Below, piece after piece: positions 55,222 through 64,000 of a stretch of 64,000 bases of DNA. Origin of the DNA: Providencia alcalifaciens (GTDB lineage Bacteria > Pseudomonadota > Gammaproteobacteria > Enterobacterales > Enterobacteriaceae); NCBI RefSeq assembly GCF_915403165.1, contig NZ_OU659204.1, positions 2,356,001 to 2,420,000 on the forward strand, written 5' to 3'. The position numbers were made by a program, and so were the translations under genes. A model generated the notes under the pieces. The model did no database searches and was not told where the DNA came from. It was given only the letters and a program-made list of their open reading frames with translations. How positions within the stretch are numbered: position 1 is the first letter of the stretch; every line of letters begins with the position of its first letter.

Positions 55222-56562
55222 TTATAAATAACCGTACATCGCAGCAAATACCCAACCAAACACACAGGATACACCCACCCCGATTAAGCCCGGCAGGATA
55301 AAGCTATGGTTGATAACAAACTTACCAATGCGCGTGGTTCCAGAACGGTCAAACTGAATAGCCGCAAGGTCACTTGGATAAGTTGGCAGGATATAGTAAC
55401 CATAACACGCTGGTGCAGAAGCAATGATATATGCAGGGTCAACACCAATCCCCAGCGCGATTGGGACGACTGCAGCTAACGCCGCGGCCTGTGAGTTCAC
55501 AAACTTCGATACCAACAATAAAACGATAGCATATGCCCAAGGGAAATCTTTAACCAAAGTACCTAAAGTCCCTTTGATTTCATCCATATGAGCACCGAAC
55601 ATGGTTTCTGCCATCCATGCGATACCATATACCGCAACAATAGCTATCATCCCTGAACGGAACACTTCGTTTTTAGAAATCTGCCCTGGATTGGTTTTAC
55701 AAATAATAATAATCAGCGCACCCGCTAATAACATAAACATCTGAATGACCAGCACCATCGATAGTGGCTTGCCATTTACAAGAGGCCTTAGTTCAGAAAA
55801 TGCGCCAAGGATCGTCACAACAGCAATTGACGCTAAGAAAATCCACATTGCGACCCAATTGATTTTAGGCAATTTGGTATCTAACAGTGTCACGTTGCCG
55901 CCGTACACATAATCATGGTTTTCTGGTACTGAAATAAATTCTTGGAATACAGGGTCTTTATCGAGATCTTTACCTCTAAACCAGCTAAAAATACCGATGG
56001 CTAAGATACCCAGTAGTGTTGAAGGGATGGTAATCGCCAATAAATCGAGAAATCCAAGGGACTGACCATTAATTGTTATCCCATTTAACATCGCGACTAA
56101 GGATACCACGGCAACAGAGACTGGGCTGGCAATGATACCCATTTGCGCACCAATACTACTCGCCGCCATTGGTCTTTCAGGACGAATATTATTCTTGATT
56201 GCAGCATCGTAAATGATTGGCAAAATGGTATACACCACATGCCCAGTACCACACAAAATGGTTAAAATACAGGTAACGAAAGGTGCAACAATAGAAATGT
56301 ATTTTGGATTTTTACGCAGTAAACGTTCTGCGATTTGTAGCATAACGTCCAAACCGCCTGATGCTTGTAAGGTTGCTGATGCTGCAACAACAGCAATGAT
56401 AACAAGCATAACGTCTACAGGCGGTTTTCCTGGCGGTAAACCAAAGCCAAAGACAAGTATAACTAGGCCAACACCGCCTAGCAGCCCGAGCGCCATACCC
56501 CCTTTTCTTGCTCCGTAGAACAAGCAGACAAGAATAATGGCAAGTTGAATCATAAAGTCCAT
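55222..56562 (-). CDS. dcuB: Anaerobic C4-dicarboxylate antiporter DcuB
   Basis: This 446-residue carrier has about twelve membrane segments and aligns by memory with E. coli DcuB over its length: [71 protein letters not shown] and [20 protein letters not shown]. It exchanges fumarate for succinate during fumarate respiration. AAGGATGG before the ATG is a good ribosome site. An FNR-type promoter lies upstream. Confidence 0.95.
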   Translation of the reverse strand: MDFMIQLAIILVCLFYGARKGGMALGLLGGVGLVILVFGFGLPPGKPPVDVMLVIIAVVAASATLQASGGLDVMLQIAERLLRKNPKYISIVAPFVTCILTILCGTGHVVYTILPIIYDAAIKNNIRPERPMAASSIGAQMGIIASPVSVAVVSLVAMLNGITINGQSLGFLDLLAITIPSTLLGILAIGIFSWFRGKDLDKDPVFQEFISVPENHDYVYGGNVTLLDTKLPKINWVAMWIFLASIAVVTILGAFSELRPLVNGKPLSMVLVIQMFMLLAGALIIIICKTNPGQISKNEVFRSGMIAIVAVYGIAWMAETMFGAHMDEIKGTLGTLVKDFPWAYAIVLLLVSKFVNSQAAALAAVVPIALGIGVDPAYIIASAPACYGYYILPTYPSDLAAIQFDRSGTTRIGKFVINHSFILPGLIGVGVSCVFGWVFAAMYGYL

Positions 56563-56584
56563 AGGTCCATCCTTATTTATAGGT

Positions 56585-56633
56585 TTCCCCTATTATCCAG
56601 ATGGTCTTAAAGTATTAATTTGATTTATATTAA
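56585..56633 (-). promoter_or_regulatory. FNR-dependent promoter of dcuB
   Basis: TTGAT-TTAT-ATTAA at 56620-56633 matches the FNR box at nine of ten positions. On the minus strand GATAAT at 56597-56592 is a strong -10, and a start near 56585 puts the FNR centre at -41.5. The rest of the 56634-56880 spacer shows nothing I can name. Confidence 0.75.
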
Positions 56634-56880
56634 TTTAAAAAACAATATTGTTTTATTTTCATTTCTAATATTTTGCCCCCATCACAAAATTTCCCTTTAG
56701 TAGCTGCCATAATGCTCAGTTAAATAATATAATGAGTAAAATCAATCCAATAAACCCCGTTTTTTAACATTTAAACCCCATCAGATTTACCCTTCTCGCT
56801 ATTCTTTAACGTTATTTCACACATTGTTATCAACAGCTCCTTTAGGAGAAACATTAAAGAATCTTTTAGCTTATTTAGAC

Positions 56881-56944
56881 TGTTAACATTTATTTACACC
56901 ATCTGTAATTCAGATTTGACAGAGTAATCGCGATCGCATAATCT
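56881..56944 (+). promoter_or_regulatory. Tandem TyrR boxes and promoter of tyrP
   Basis: TGTTAA-CATTTA-TTTACA at 56881-56898 is a strong TyrR box (eleven of twelve). TGTAAT-TCAGAT-TTGACA at 56904-56921 is a weaker one, centred 23 bases further on. The second box overlaps a perfect -35 (TTGACA, 56916-56921), and a -10-like TAATCT lies 17 bases later. This is the expected layout for tyrosine-dependent repression. Confidence 0.85.
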
Positions 56945-56984
56945 GCTTAAATTATTAATAACCCGAATTCAATCAGAGGAATTT

Positions 56985-58193
56985 GTGAAGAATCGTACCC
57001 TTGGCAGTATTTTGATCGTGGCAGGAACAACAATTGGTGCAGGAATGCTAGCAATGCCGCTAGCGGCAGCAGGTGTTGGCTTCACTGGAATAGTATGTTT
57101 GTTAATTGGTTTATGGATGCTAATGAGTTATACCTCATTACTACTGGTCGAAGTTTATCAGCATAATCCTGCCAATATGGGTCTCGGTAGTGTCGCGAAA
57201 AAGTACCTCGGTCCCGTCGGTCAAATTGTCACTGGTTTGAGTATGTTATTACTGATGTATGCTCTGACAACTGCCTATATTGGCGGAGCTGGAGTGCTAA
57301 TCTCTGATAGCCTATCCTCTTGGTGGGGGATCACCGTTTCGACTCAAACAGCCATTATCATGTTCACTATTGTTGGTGCTGCTGTGGTTTGTGTAGGAAC
57401 ACACTCTGTTGATTTTATTAACCGTATTCTTTTTACCGCTAAGACGATTTTCTTAGTGATCATGCTTGCCGTTATGATGCCCCATGCTGAGGCTGTCAAC
57501 TTAAGCACCATGCCGCTGGAAAATGGCCTTATACTCGCCGCTGTTCCGGTGATTTTTACCTCTTTTGGATTCCACGGAAGCGTACCTAGTTTAGTCAATT
57601 ACATGAATGGTGATGTGCGCAAGCTGCGTATCATTTTCATTACAGGGAGCGCGATTCCTCTCGTTGCCTACATTTTATGGCAAATTGCGACGCTTGGCGC
57701 TATCCCATCAAATACATTTATGGGGATCCTTGCCCAATCTTCAGGTTTAAATGGATTATTAACCGCAATTCGTGATGTGGTTGCCACCCCACGCGTGAAT
57801 ATGGCGGTTGCCCTGTTTATGGATTTAGCGTTAGCGACTTCGTTCTTAGGCGTGGCTTTAGGTTTGTTTGATTACCTTGCAGACTTATTCAAGCGCAGCA
57901 ATAATTTCATTGGTCGTGCTCAAACCTCGCTGCTGACCTTCGTACCACCGTTACTCGCCGCATTGTTCTTCAGTAGTTTTGTACAGGCATTAACTTACGC
58001 CGCTGTCGCATTATCTGTCCTCGCATTAATCATACCGGCACTGTTAACCATGCGAGTACGCAAGTTAGAAGCAAATGGCATTTACCGCGTCAAAGGCGGC
58101 ACACCAATCCTCACTTTAGTTCTGCTGTGCGGTATCGCGGTCATCGCCATCCAGTTCGCCATCGTGGCCGGCTTCCTACCAAACGTAGGTTAA
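56985..58193 (+). CDS. tyrP: Tyrosine-specific transporter TyrP
   Basis: This 402-residue carrier has eleven membrane segments and is close to E. coli TyrP from memory: [20 protein letters not shown] at the start, [39 protein letters not shown] and YRVKGGTP near the end. Mtr is the main alternative, but the N-terminus and the TyrR box layout favour TyrP. The start is GTG at 56985, with AGAGGAA upstream. Confidence 0.93.
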   Translation: MKNRTLGSILIVAGTTIGAGMLAMPLAAAGVGFTGIVCLLIGLWMLMSYTSLLLVEVYQHNPANMGLGSVAKKYLGPVGQIVTGLSMLLLMYALTTAYIGGAGVLISDSLSSWWGITVSTQTAIIMFTIVGAAVVCVGTHSVDFINRILFTAKTIFLVIMLAVMMPHAEAVNLSTMPLENGLILAAVPVIFTSFGFHGSVPSLVNYMNGDVRKLRIIFITGSAIPLVAYILWQIATLGAIPSNTFMGILAQSSGLNGLLTAIRDVVATPRVNMAVALFMDLALATSFLGVALGLFDYLADLFKRSNNFIGRAQTSLLTFVPPLLAALFFSSFVQALTYAAVALSVLALIIPALLTMRVRKLEANGIYRVKGGTPILTLVLLCGIAVIAIQFAIVAGFLPNVG

Positions 58194-58212
58194 TCCCTAG
58201 AGTTTCATTCAT

Positions 58213-58243
58213 AAAAAAACACCCCAAATTGGGGTGTTTTTCT
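58213..58243. terminator. Terminator after tyrP
   Basis: AAAACACCCC and GGGGTGTTTT pair across a 5-base loop with A and T runs on the two sides, usable in both directions. Confidence 0.92.
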
Positions 58244-58361
58244 TGGCGTTTTTTGATGTTTTTTTGAAAAACTATCACTGCCATTTTTCAACACATAATG
58301 AGCACTAGCATTATTCTCTAAATAGTTTGAATTGTGGCTAGGCGGCAAACGAGGATATCTT

Positions 58362-58440
58362 GGGGAGCATACATGAGTATGTGACCCGAGTAGCCGAGTG
58401 CAGCCAACAACGCCACAAATCAAAATATGACGAGAATATT
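58362..58440. repeat. Proteeae-type intergenic repeat, copy 2
   Basis: Diverged copy of 55143-55220, sharing GGGGAGCATACAT, AGTATGTGACCCGA, GCAGCCAAC and TATGACGAG blocks. It ends on the stop codon of yfaZ, so it forms the start of the yfaZ 3' untranslated region. Confidence 0.8.
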
Positions 58441-58981
58441 AGAATGAAAGGCCAGCGCCCACATACCACCCGTCTGCCAACTTCTCATTACGATCATCAT
58501 GCGCACCTTTCATCTCAATCAGACGATAACCCGCATCAACCGACAGCGGTTTAAACACGGTGTAACGAGCACCTGCTTTCGCTTCCATGTAAGATTTGCT
58601 GCCTGACGTCAGTGATTCTGGTGCGCCATACGCTTCACCGTAGAAGCTTAATGATGGCAGTGCTTGCCAGCTTAAGCCGCCGCCCAATGCTGCCGCTGCA
58701 CCATCGGAGCCATCTTCTGGAGATAAATACAGCGCTTTACCGCCAACATAGGCATTAAATGGTCCTAATGGCAGGCCAAACGTTGCACCTAGGCTACCTA
58801 ATTGACCATTGTGGTCACTGCGCGCCCATGAGCCATTAAATGCTAAACCAGAACCTTGAGTTCCTAAACCAGCACTTAATTCTGTAAAATGTTCACCCGC
58901 ACTGAAATCAGCAGAAATTGCTTGAGCAGCACCCATATAAAATGCAGAGGTCGCTGCAACAGCTAAAAGAACTTTGCGCAT
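58439..58981 (-). CDS. yfaZ: YfaZ family outer-membrane protein
   Basis: This protein of 180 residues starts MRKVLLAVAATSAFYMGAAQ, a signal peptide cleaved after AQA. The mature part alternates in a beta-barrel pattern (GLAFNGSWARSDHNG, LGATFGLPLGPFNAYVGGKA, YMEAKAGARYTVFKPLSVD) and ends in Phe, as outer-membrane barrels do. It belongs to the YfaZ family; its function is not established. A start two codons earlier at 58987 is possible. Confidence 0.85.
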   Translation of the reverse strand: MRKVLLAVAATSAFYMGAAQAISADFSAGEHFTELSAGLGTQGSGLAFNGSWARSDHNGQLGSLGATFGLPLGPFNAYVGGKALYLSPEDGSDGAAAALGGGLSWQALPSLSFYGEAYGAPESLTSGSKSYMEAKAGARYTVFKPLSVDAGYRLIEMKGAHDDRNEKLADGWYVGAGLSF

Positions 58982-59315
58982 TATCATTTCCTTTATTATT
59001 AAAAATTAAAGTATCGTGACGATGTTACGTGATTTAGTGCACGTACTCAGTCTTTTTTGCTTAAATTTACGTTAGAACACCGTTTAACGCACAATAAGTG
59101 AAATTCATCAGTGGTTTACTTCAATCTAATACTTCATTTCCTGACTAAACTTCTTACTATGATTACAGTGATTGGTCAGAGCGATTAGATAATTAATTCT
59201 TTGCTCATTATACTGTTCATCAAGTTTATTATAGAGATGAAGTGATATTCTACAAATATTCATCCAGTTAGTTACTTTTGTGTAGTCTATAAATCTAATA
59301 GTTGGGAGTATTGTG

Positions 59316-60755
59316 ATGAAAAAAAGAGGTCTAACTACCGCTTCAGGCGCGCCTGTTGTGGATAACAATAACGTGATGACTGCGGGTAAACGTGGCCCGA
59401 TGCTGTTGCAAGATGTTTGGTTTCTGGAAAAGCTCGCCCACTTCGATCGTGAAGTGATCCCAGAGCGCCGTATGCACGCTAAAGGTTCAGGGGCATTCGG
59501 TACTTTCACTGTCACCCATGACATTACCCGCTATACCCGCGCTAAATTATTCAGTGAAGTCGGCAAAAAAACGGATCTATTCATACGCTTCTCCACCGTA
59601 GCGGGTGAACGTGGTGCCGCCGATGCAGAACGCGATATTCGTGGCTTTGCGATGAAATTTTATACCGAAGAAGGCAACTGGGATATGGTGGGTAACAATA
59701 CCCCTGTATTCTATCTGCGTGACCCACTGAAATTTCCTGATTTAAACCACGTTGTCAAACGCTGCCCTTACACCAATATGCGTAGCGCCGCCTATAAATG
59801 GGATTTCTTCTCCCACTTGCCTGAAGCGCTTCATCAATTAACCATTGATGTCAGCGACCGTGGCTTACCAAAAAGCTATCGCTTTATGCATGGTTTTGGT
59901 AGCCATACCTATAGCTTTATCAATGCGAATAACGAACGTTTCTGGGTGAAATTCCACTTCCGTAGCCAGCAAGGCATCGAAAACCTTATGGACGACGAAG
60001 CAGAAGCGCTGATTGGTAAAGATCGTGAAAGCTCTCAACGTGACCTGTTTGATGCTATCCAACGTAAAGAATATCCTCGCTGGAACTTACAGATTCAGAT
60101 CATGCCAGAAAAAGAGGCGTCAACCGTCCCTTATAACCCATTTGATCTAACCAAAGTGTGGCCACACAAAGATTATCCATTGATGGATGTGGGCTATTTT
60201 GAACTGAACCGCAACCCAGATAACTATTTCTCGGATGTGGAACAAGCTGCATTTAGCCCAGCGAATATCGTCCCAGGGATTGGATTCTCTCCAGACAAAA
60301 TGCTGCAAGGCCGTTTGTTCTCTTATGGGGATACTCAACGTTACCGTTTAGGTATTAACCACTATCAAATTCCGGTGAATGCCCCACGCTGCCCATTCCA
60401 CAATTATCATCGTGATGGTGCAATGCGTATTGATGGTAATAGCAGCAATACCGTGACCTATGAGCCAAATAGTGCGGGAATGTTCCAAGAACAACCTGAC
60501 TACAGTGAACCACCATTATCCATTGAAGGTGCGGCTGATCACTGGAATCACCGTGAAGATGAAGACTACTTCAGCCAGCCTCGTGCATTGTATGAATTAC
60601 TGGACGATGCCGAACATCAACGCATGTTCCAACGTTTAGCAGGCGAGCTGATTGAAGCATCAGAAGAGACACAAAAACGTCAAATCGAGTTGTTTAAGAA
60701 AGTACACCCAGAATACGGTGCTGGTGTTGAAAAAGCGTTGAATGCGCTGAAATAA
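59316..60755 (+). CDS. katA: Heme catalase KatA
   Basis: This protein of 479 residues is a small-subunit catalase very close in remembered sequence to the Proteus mirabilis enzyme. It has the catalytic His in [11 protein letters not shown], the Asn in [14 protein letters not shown], the heme-ligand Tyr in [14 protein letters not shown], and a C-terminal [16 protein letters not shown]. It breaks down hydrogen peroxide in the cytoplasm. The ATG at 59316 has GGGAG seven bases upstream; a GTG one codon earlier is less likely. The 330-base upstream region has no other gene. Confidence 0.96.
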   Translation: MKKRGLTTASGAPVVDNNNVMTAGKRGPMLLQDVWFLEKLAHFDREVIPERRMHAKGSGAFGTFTVTHDITRYTRAKLFSEVGKKTDLFIRFSTVAGERGAADAERDIRGFAMKFYTEEGNWDMVGNNTPVFYLRDPLKFPDLNHVVKRCPYTNMRSAAYKWDFFSHLPEALHQLTIDVSDRGLPKSYRFMHGFGSHTYSFINANNERFWVKFHFRSQQGIENLMDDEAEALIGKDRESSQRDLFDAIQRKEYPRWNLQIQIMPEKEASTVPYNPFDLTKVWPHKDYPLMDVGYFELNRNPDNYFSDVEQAAFSPANIVPGIGFSPDKMLQGRLFSYGDTQRYRLGINHYQIPVNAPRCPFHNYHRDGAMRIDGNSSNTVTYEPNSAGMFQEQPDYSEPPLSIEGAADHWNHREDEDYFSQPRALYELLDDAEHQRMFQRLAGELIEASEETQKRQIELFKKVHPEYGAGVEKALNALK

Positions 60756-60770
60756 TGCGGTATTGATATT

Positions 60771-60794
60771 GGTGGAAGGAATAAACCTTCCACC
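60771..60794 (+). terminator. Hairpin after katA
   Basis: GGTGGAAGG and CCTTCCACC pair across a 6-base loop and a pyrimidine-rich tail follows. It is 16 bases after the katA stop. Confidence 0.7.
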
Positions 60795-60903
60795 CTTTAT
60801 TCCCTTTCAAATGCAATTTTCATATCGAAATATAAAAGCATCTTTTTTGAGCACCATTAAAATTCATTTTTATATACAAATCCATCAGCTATTTGGAATA
60901 AAA

Positions 60904-62082
60904 ATGATTACCAACACAGAAAATAAAGCAATAACTCCAGTGCTTTCTTTAAAAGATAGCATTGAAGATACATCGCTTAGCTCATCATTAGTATCGGTTA
61001 AGAATAAAACAGAAGATTTCAAATATCTCGAATATCGCCAATACATTAAAGAAAATTTCTTTAGTGATAGCAATGAAAACCCCTCACAAAAAAATGGAAT
61101 TGTTAAGTACGGATTTGCTGGGCCTCGAATGACAACCACTAAACTTCTCCAGCAATCAAAGTTTGAAAAACCCATATTTAACATTGACTATATCAATATA
61201 AGATTAAATTTAAAAAATTCATTCGCCTTTACTAATAGCAATAGTTTAAATCAGAAAAAAAATGATATTAATTCAATGCTACAACCATTTAGCCCTATAA
61301 CTCTTAGCGAAAAAAGTTTGGAACCTATCACTGTTTGCTTAGAAAATCCAGATAACACTAAATTAGTTTATGACAAAGAAGTTCAGGATTATTTTCTATC
61401 TAATTTCAAATTACCTAGCAATAAAATGAACCTCGATTGGCGAGACTTTATTAATCAGCATCGTAATAAAGTTGATATTTTTAATTATATTAATGAAAAA
61501 GTGCTCCCGTCATCAAAAAAAGATGAAAAACTCACCAGCCTAATATTAAAAAATCTTCTTCCATTGTGTGGTGAAGAGAAGTTCAGCCATAATGATCTAA
61601 CAAAAATTTTCGATTTCATGAAAGAAAAAGATATTTATGACTGCAAAAACATTGATGATTTTCGTTTAAAACTATTAAGCTTATCGAATGAAGAATTATT
61701 TAATCATTCAACTGAAATAAATCGTTTGATATTTATAACCATGATTCATTTCTTCAGAAATACGAGTAAAATCGGCTTGGATTTTTTAGTAAAAGAGAAT
61801 TATCACATCCTTTTTACATGGGATAATTATTACAATGACTTTATCAGTGATGAAGATATCCATCAAAAAACATACAAAAAACACTTTCAAGATGCTGATG
61901 ATTCATTCAACAAATATGAGCCTATTACTTATTCTGAAATAAGACATTTATATAAGAATAAAGATAAATTTATTAATCACCTACATCGCGTTGCTGTTAT
62001 AGAAAAAGAGCAAGACATTTATTTTGCTGCCGGTTTTAAAGGTCTTTGGTTTGGGTTCAAAAATCATGATTTCATAGTATAG
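60904..62082 (+). CDS. AT-rich orphan protein between katA and menE
   Basis: I do not recognise this protein of 392 residues. It has no signal peptide or membrane helix. The N-terminus is rich in Ser, Thr, Asn and Lys (MITNTENKAITPVLSLKDSI), as in some type III secreted proteins. The body is helical and polar, and the last third has ITYSEIRHLYKNKDKF and a terminal YFAAGFKGLWFGFKNHDFIV. It is much more AT-rich than katA and menE, which suggests acquisition by transfer. The ATG at 60904 with a nearby GGA is chosen over a frame from 60763 that would pass through the katA hairpin. It is flanked by hairpins on both sides, so it is a separate unit. Confidence 0.65.
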   Translation: MITNTENKAITPVLSLKDSIEDTSLSSSLVSVKNKTEDFKYLEYRQYIKENFFSDSNENPSQKNGIVKYGFAGPRMTTTKLLQQSKFEKPIFNIDYINIRLNLKNSFAFTNSNSLNQKKNDINSMLQPFSPITLSEKSLEPITVCLENPDNTKLVYDKEVQDYFLSNFKLPSNKMNLDWRDFINQHRNKVDIFNYINEKVLPSSKKDEKLTSLILKNLLPLCGEEKFSHNDLTKIFDFMKEKDIYDCKNIDDFRLKLLSLSNEELFNHSTEINRLIFITMIHFFRNTSKIGLDFLVKENYHILFTWDNYYNDFISDEDIHQKTYKKHFQDADDSFNKYEPITYSEIRHLYKNKDKFINHLHRVAVIEKEQDIYFAAGFKGLWFGFKNHDFIV

Positions 62083-62089
62083 CGAGGCA

Positions 62090-62106
62090 GGGAAGGCAAC
62101 CTTCCC
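62090..62106. terminator. Hairpin after the AT-rich orphan
   Basis: GGGAAGG and CCTTCCC pair across a 3-base loop with a pyrimidine-rich tail, between convergent genes. It resembles the core of the katA hairpin (GGAAGG / CCTTCC). Confidence 0.6.
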
Positions 62107-62145
62107 TTTCCTCTCATTATATCGTTATTCAAATACATAATAATT

Positions 62146-63573
62146 TCATTTTTTACTATCTATTTGAACTTGCACCCACTGCTTCACCTGCTGGCGAGAA
62201 ACTTTAATCCCCCCAGCTTTCAATTTCGGATCTAAACGATAAAACGCCATTGGGAATTGATATGGGGCTAATTTATCTTTTAGCCAATCCGCCAACATGT
62301 TCAAGTCGATTGATTCATTAGCTTCGATCACTGCCACCGGACGCTGCCCAAATTGCACATCATCAACAGGAACAATAAAGCTTTGGTGCACATCAGGGTG
62401 AGCATTGATCACCGCTTCAATATCTTCCGGCTGCACACACTCTCCACCACTGATAAACAGATTATCCAGACGGCCTAAAATCTGATATTCACCATCAATA
62501 AATGCGCCTTTATCATTGGTTTTAAACCATCCATTCACTAAATTTAAAGGATGTAATTGACCATCAAACCAATACCCTAAGGATTGGCTATCCGACTGAA
62601 TTTGAATTTCATTATCCACCAGCCGAACTTGTTTACCCGTCAACGGAAGCCCCACGCCTTTCTTACCATCTGTACGTTTAGCACACACGGTTGACGCCAT
62701 TTCTGTCATCCCATAACCGCTCCAGCATACAATTCCGCGCTGCTCGGCTAGATCCGTTAAACGGGTTGGGATCATGGCTCCACCCAACAAGACTTCTTTT
62801 AACGAAATATTTAATGGCATCTCGTCATTCAGTAACCGCCATAGCTGAGTCGGCACTAATGATACATGGGTGACACCTTGTAATGCTTCTTGCAATGGTG
62901 TTGAACGAATGGCGAGTTTTGCACCGCTCAGTAACCAACGCCATACAATCCCTTGCCCTGAAACGTGAAATAATGGCAATGAAAGTAGCCAGCAATCATC
63001 TTGCTGATAATTCATGGCATCTAGCACGCCAGCCGCACTGTTCAAATGAGCAGAAACACTGTGTACTGCGGCTTTAGGTAACCCCGTAGAACCTGAGGTT
63101 AAAATTAACGTTGCAGGTTGCTCAGCGGCTTTTTGAAAGCTTACTGAGGGGAAGCTATCATTCTCAATAAAATGATAATAAAGCTGGTGGTCCAAATGGC
63201 GATAATCCGCTAACGCGTTCTGCTCATCAGTAAAATCAATCACTGCGCTAATATCAAGATGCGGTAGTAATTCATTCAGTAAGCGTTCTGGAAGACGAGG
63301 ATTGAGAGGCAAAACTTTCGCCCCACAAGCTAGCAATGCTAATTGACTAAATAGCAGCTCGACGGAATTTTTACCGCGCAAAGCGACACATTGCCCTTCT
63401 TTCACCCCTTGCATCGTGAAGTAAGTGACTAAATCAGCAATTTGCTGATTTAACGCCGCCCACGTTACCGCGTCAGTATCCGTAAAAAGTGCAATGTTGT
63501 TCGGTTGAAGACTGGCCCAATGCTGCCAAGGCCAGTCGGTAAAGCGGCTAGACGATGATGCTAACTCTGCCAT
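62146..63573 (-). CDS. menE: o-Succinylbenzoate-CoA ligase MenE
   Basis: This 475-residue adenylate-forming enzyme has the AMP-binding loop [17 protein letters not shown] near residue 153, the motif [13 protein letters not shown], a late [20 protein letters not shown] and the catalytic Lys in [13 protein letters not shown]. It activates o-succinylbenzoate with CoA in menaquinone synthesis, which serves the DMSO and fumarate respiration genes in this window. It overlaps the menC 3' end by 13 bases. Confidence 0.94.
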   Translation of the reverse strand: MAELASSSSRFTDWPWQHWASLQPNNIALFTDTDAVTWAALNQQIADLVTYFTMQGVKEGQCVALRGKNSVELLFSQLALLACGAKVLPLNPRLPERLLNELLPHLDISAVIDFTDEQNALADYRHLDHQLYYHFIENDSFPSVSFQKAAEQPATLILTSGSTGLPKAAVHSVSAHLNSAAGVLDAMNYQQDDCWLLSLPLFHVSGQGIVWRWLLSGAKLAIRSTPLQEALQGVTHVSLVPTQLWRLLNDEMPLNISLKEVLLGGAMIPTRLTDLAEQRGIVCWSGYGMTEMASTVCAKRTDGKKGVGLPLTGKQVRLVDNEIQIQSDSQSLGYWFDGQLHPLNLVNGWFKTNDKGAFIDGEYQILGRLDNLFISGGECVQPEDIEAVINAHPDVHQSFIVPVDDVQFGQRPVAVIEANESIDLNMLADWLKDKLAPYQFPMAFYRLDPKLKAGGIKVSRQQVKQWVQVQIDSKK

Positions 63574-64000
63574 ACAACTGTCAGCTCATCTAACTGTTGA
63601 ACAGGAATTTGGCATTGTGGCCAAGGTCTCACTAACTGAGATTGGATCAGTGAAACCGTATCTAAACCTGGAATAGTGTTCGGTGTTAACCAATGTGCGA
63701 CCCGCGCCAATTGGGTTAAACCAAAGCTACTTTCGATGGATGAGCTGATCACTACCTGCATCCCTAACTGATGAGCTTGTTCCACCAAACTACGGCAATA
63801 GCTCAAACTGCCCGTTAAGGTCGGTTTAATGATAATCGCCGTCACACCCGGTTGCGCTTCAACTTTGAAGCCTTCTTCACGCACACTTTCATCCCATGCG
63901 ATAGCGATGCCAGTCTCCGCAGAAAATTGCAAAGATTCCTCACGGGTTTTGCATGGCTCTTCAAGGAACGCAATTCGTGCACGGTAATCTGGGTTCACAT
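63561..64000 (-). CDS. menC: o-Succinylbenzoate synthase MenC, C-terminal part (5' end outside window)
   Basis: The frame is open from the window edge to the stop at 63561, so only about 146 C-terminal codons are visible, against about 320 for the full enzyme. The visible part has the enolase-superfamily segments IAFLEEPC and IAWDESVRE, with metal-binding acids, then [10 protein letters not shown] with its Lys, and [19 protein letters not shown]. MenC dehydrates SHCHC to o-succinylbenzoate, one step before MenE. A GTG at 63998 is internal and not a start. Confidence 0.92.
   Translation of the reverse strand, partial: VNPDYRARIAFLEEPCKTREESLQFSAETGIAIAWDESVREEGFKVEAQPGVTAIIIKPTLTGSLSYCRSLVEQAHQLGMQVVISSSIESSFGLTQLARVAHWLTPNTIPGLDTVSLIQSQLVRPWPQCQIPVQQLDELTVVWQS

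Noticed and set aside
59126..59524. Minus-strand frame of 132 codons over the katA start
   Set aside because: It runs antisense through the conserved katA N-terminus and its residues look like a reverse-strand reading.
60763..60903. N-terminal extension of the AT-rich orphan
   Set aside because: It would start eight bases after the katA stop and translate through the katA hairpin; no ribosome site is visible.

Overview
The window looks like a chromosomal segment of a Proteeae-type enterobacterium, most probably Providencia. The evidence is recognition of protein families and not a database search. The genes gltP, rcsDBC, gyrA, ubiG, nrdAB-yfaE, dcuB, tyrP, yfaZ and menEC are enterobacterial. 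The catalase closely matches my recollection of the Proteus mirabilis enzyme. The DNA is AT-rich, and no transposase, integrase, prophage or CRISPR array is visible.

Layout. (1) 1-14974: the distal part of a type VI secretion (T6SS) cluster on the + strand: the 3' end of a membrane effector-like gene, a DUF6708 protein, a PAAR tip protein, an AT-rich orphan, tssM, two tandem 4-TM paralogues, tssA, tssF, tssG, tssJ, tssE and a vasL-type gene. The sheath, ClpV, Hcp, VgrG, TssK and TssL genes must lie upstream or elsewhere. (2) 15129-18538: small accessory genes: a His-box membrane hydroxylase, a DUF3304 lipoprotein, a periplasmic SH3-like protein, a DUF1345 protein and a LexA-controlled DinI-like gene. 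(3) 18716-24140: a PmrA/QseB-type two-component system with a PmrA-like site in the divergent promoter, a cysteine-less isochorismatase-fold protein, a candidate small transcript with a 23-codon ORF, a CigR-like protein and the YbdG channel. (4) 24365-28992: an FNR-type promoter driving dmsABC, then dmsD. (5) 29054-37655: a DUF924 gene, a small orphan and a 5-oxoproline module (NRAMP-like transporter, pxpA, DUF1445, fused pxpBC, biotin carboxylase) with a divergent GntR regulator. (6) 38052-40712: gltP, small genes, tRNA-Thr and tRNA-Ser. (7) 40928-49963: rcsD-rcsB, rcsC and gyrA. (8) 50293-55055: ubiG and nrdA-nrdB-yfaE, with NrdR-like boxes and a DnaA box upstream. (9) 55143-64000: dcuB, tyrP with TyrR boxes, yfaZ, katA, an AT-rich orphan, menE and the 3' part of menC.

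The most unusual points are these. A block in the T6SS operon is duplicated and carries a visible fragment of the tssM 3' end. The 5' end of tssM differs in composition from the rest of the gene. A short transcription unit at 21868-22186 combines TyrR, FNR and CRP-like sites, a 23-codon ORF and a terminator. An isochorismatase-family protein has Ala in place of the catalytic Cys. An AT-rich orphan lies between katA and menE. No complete new defence or secretion system can be demonstrated from the sequence alone.
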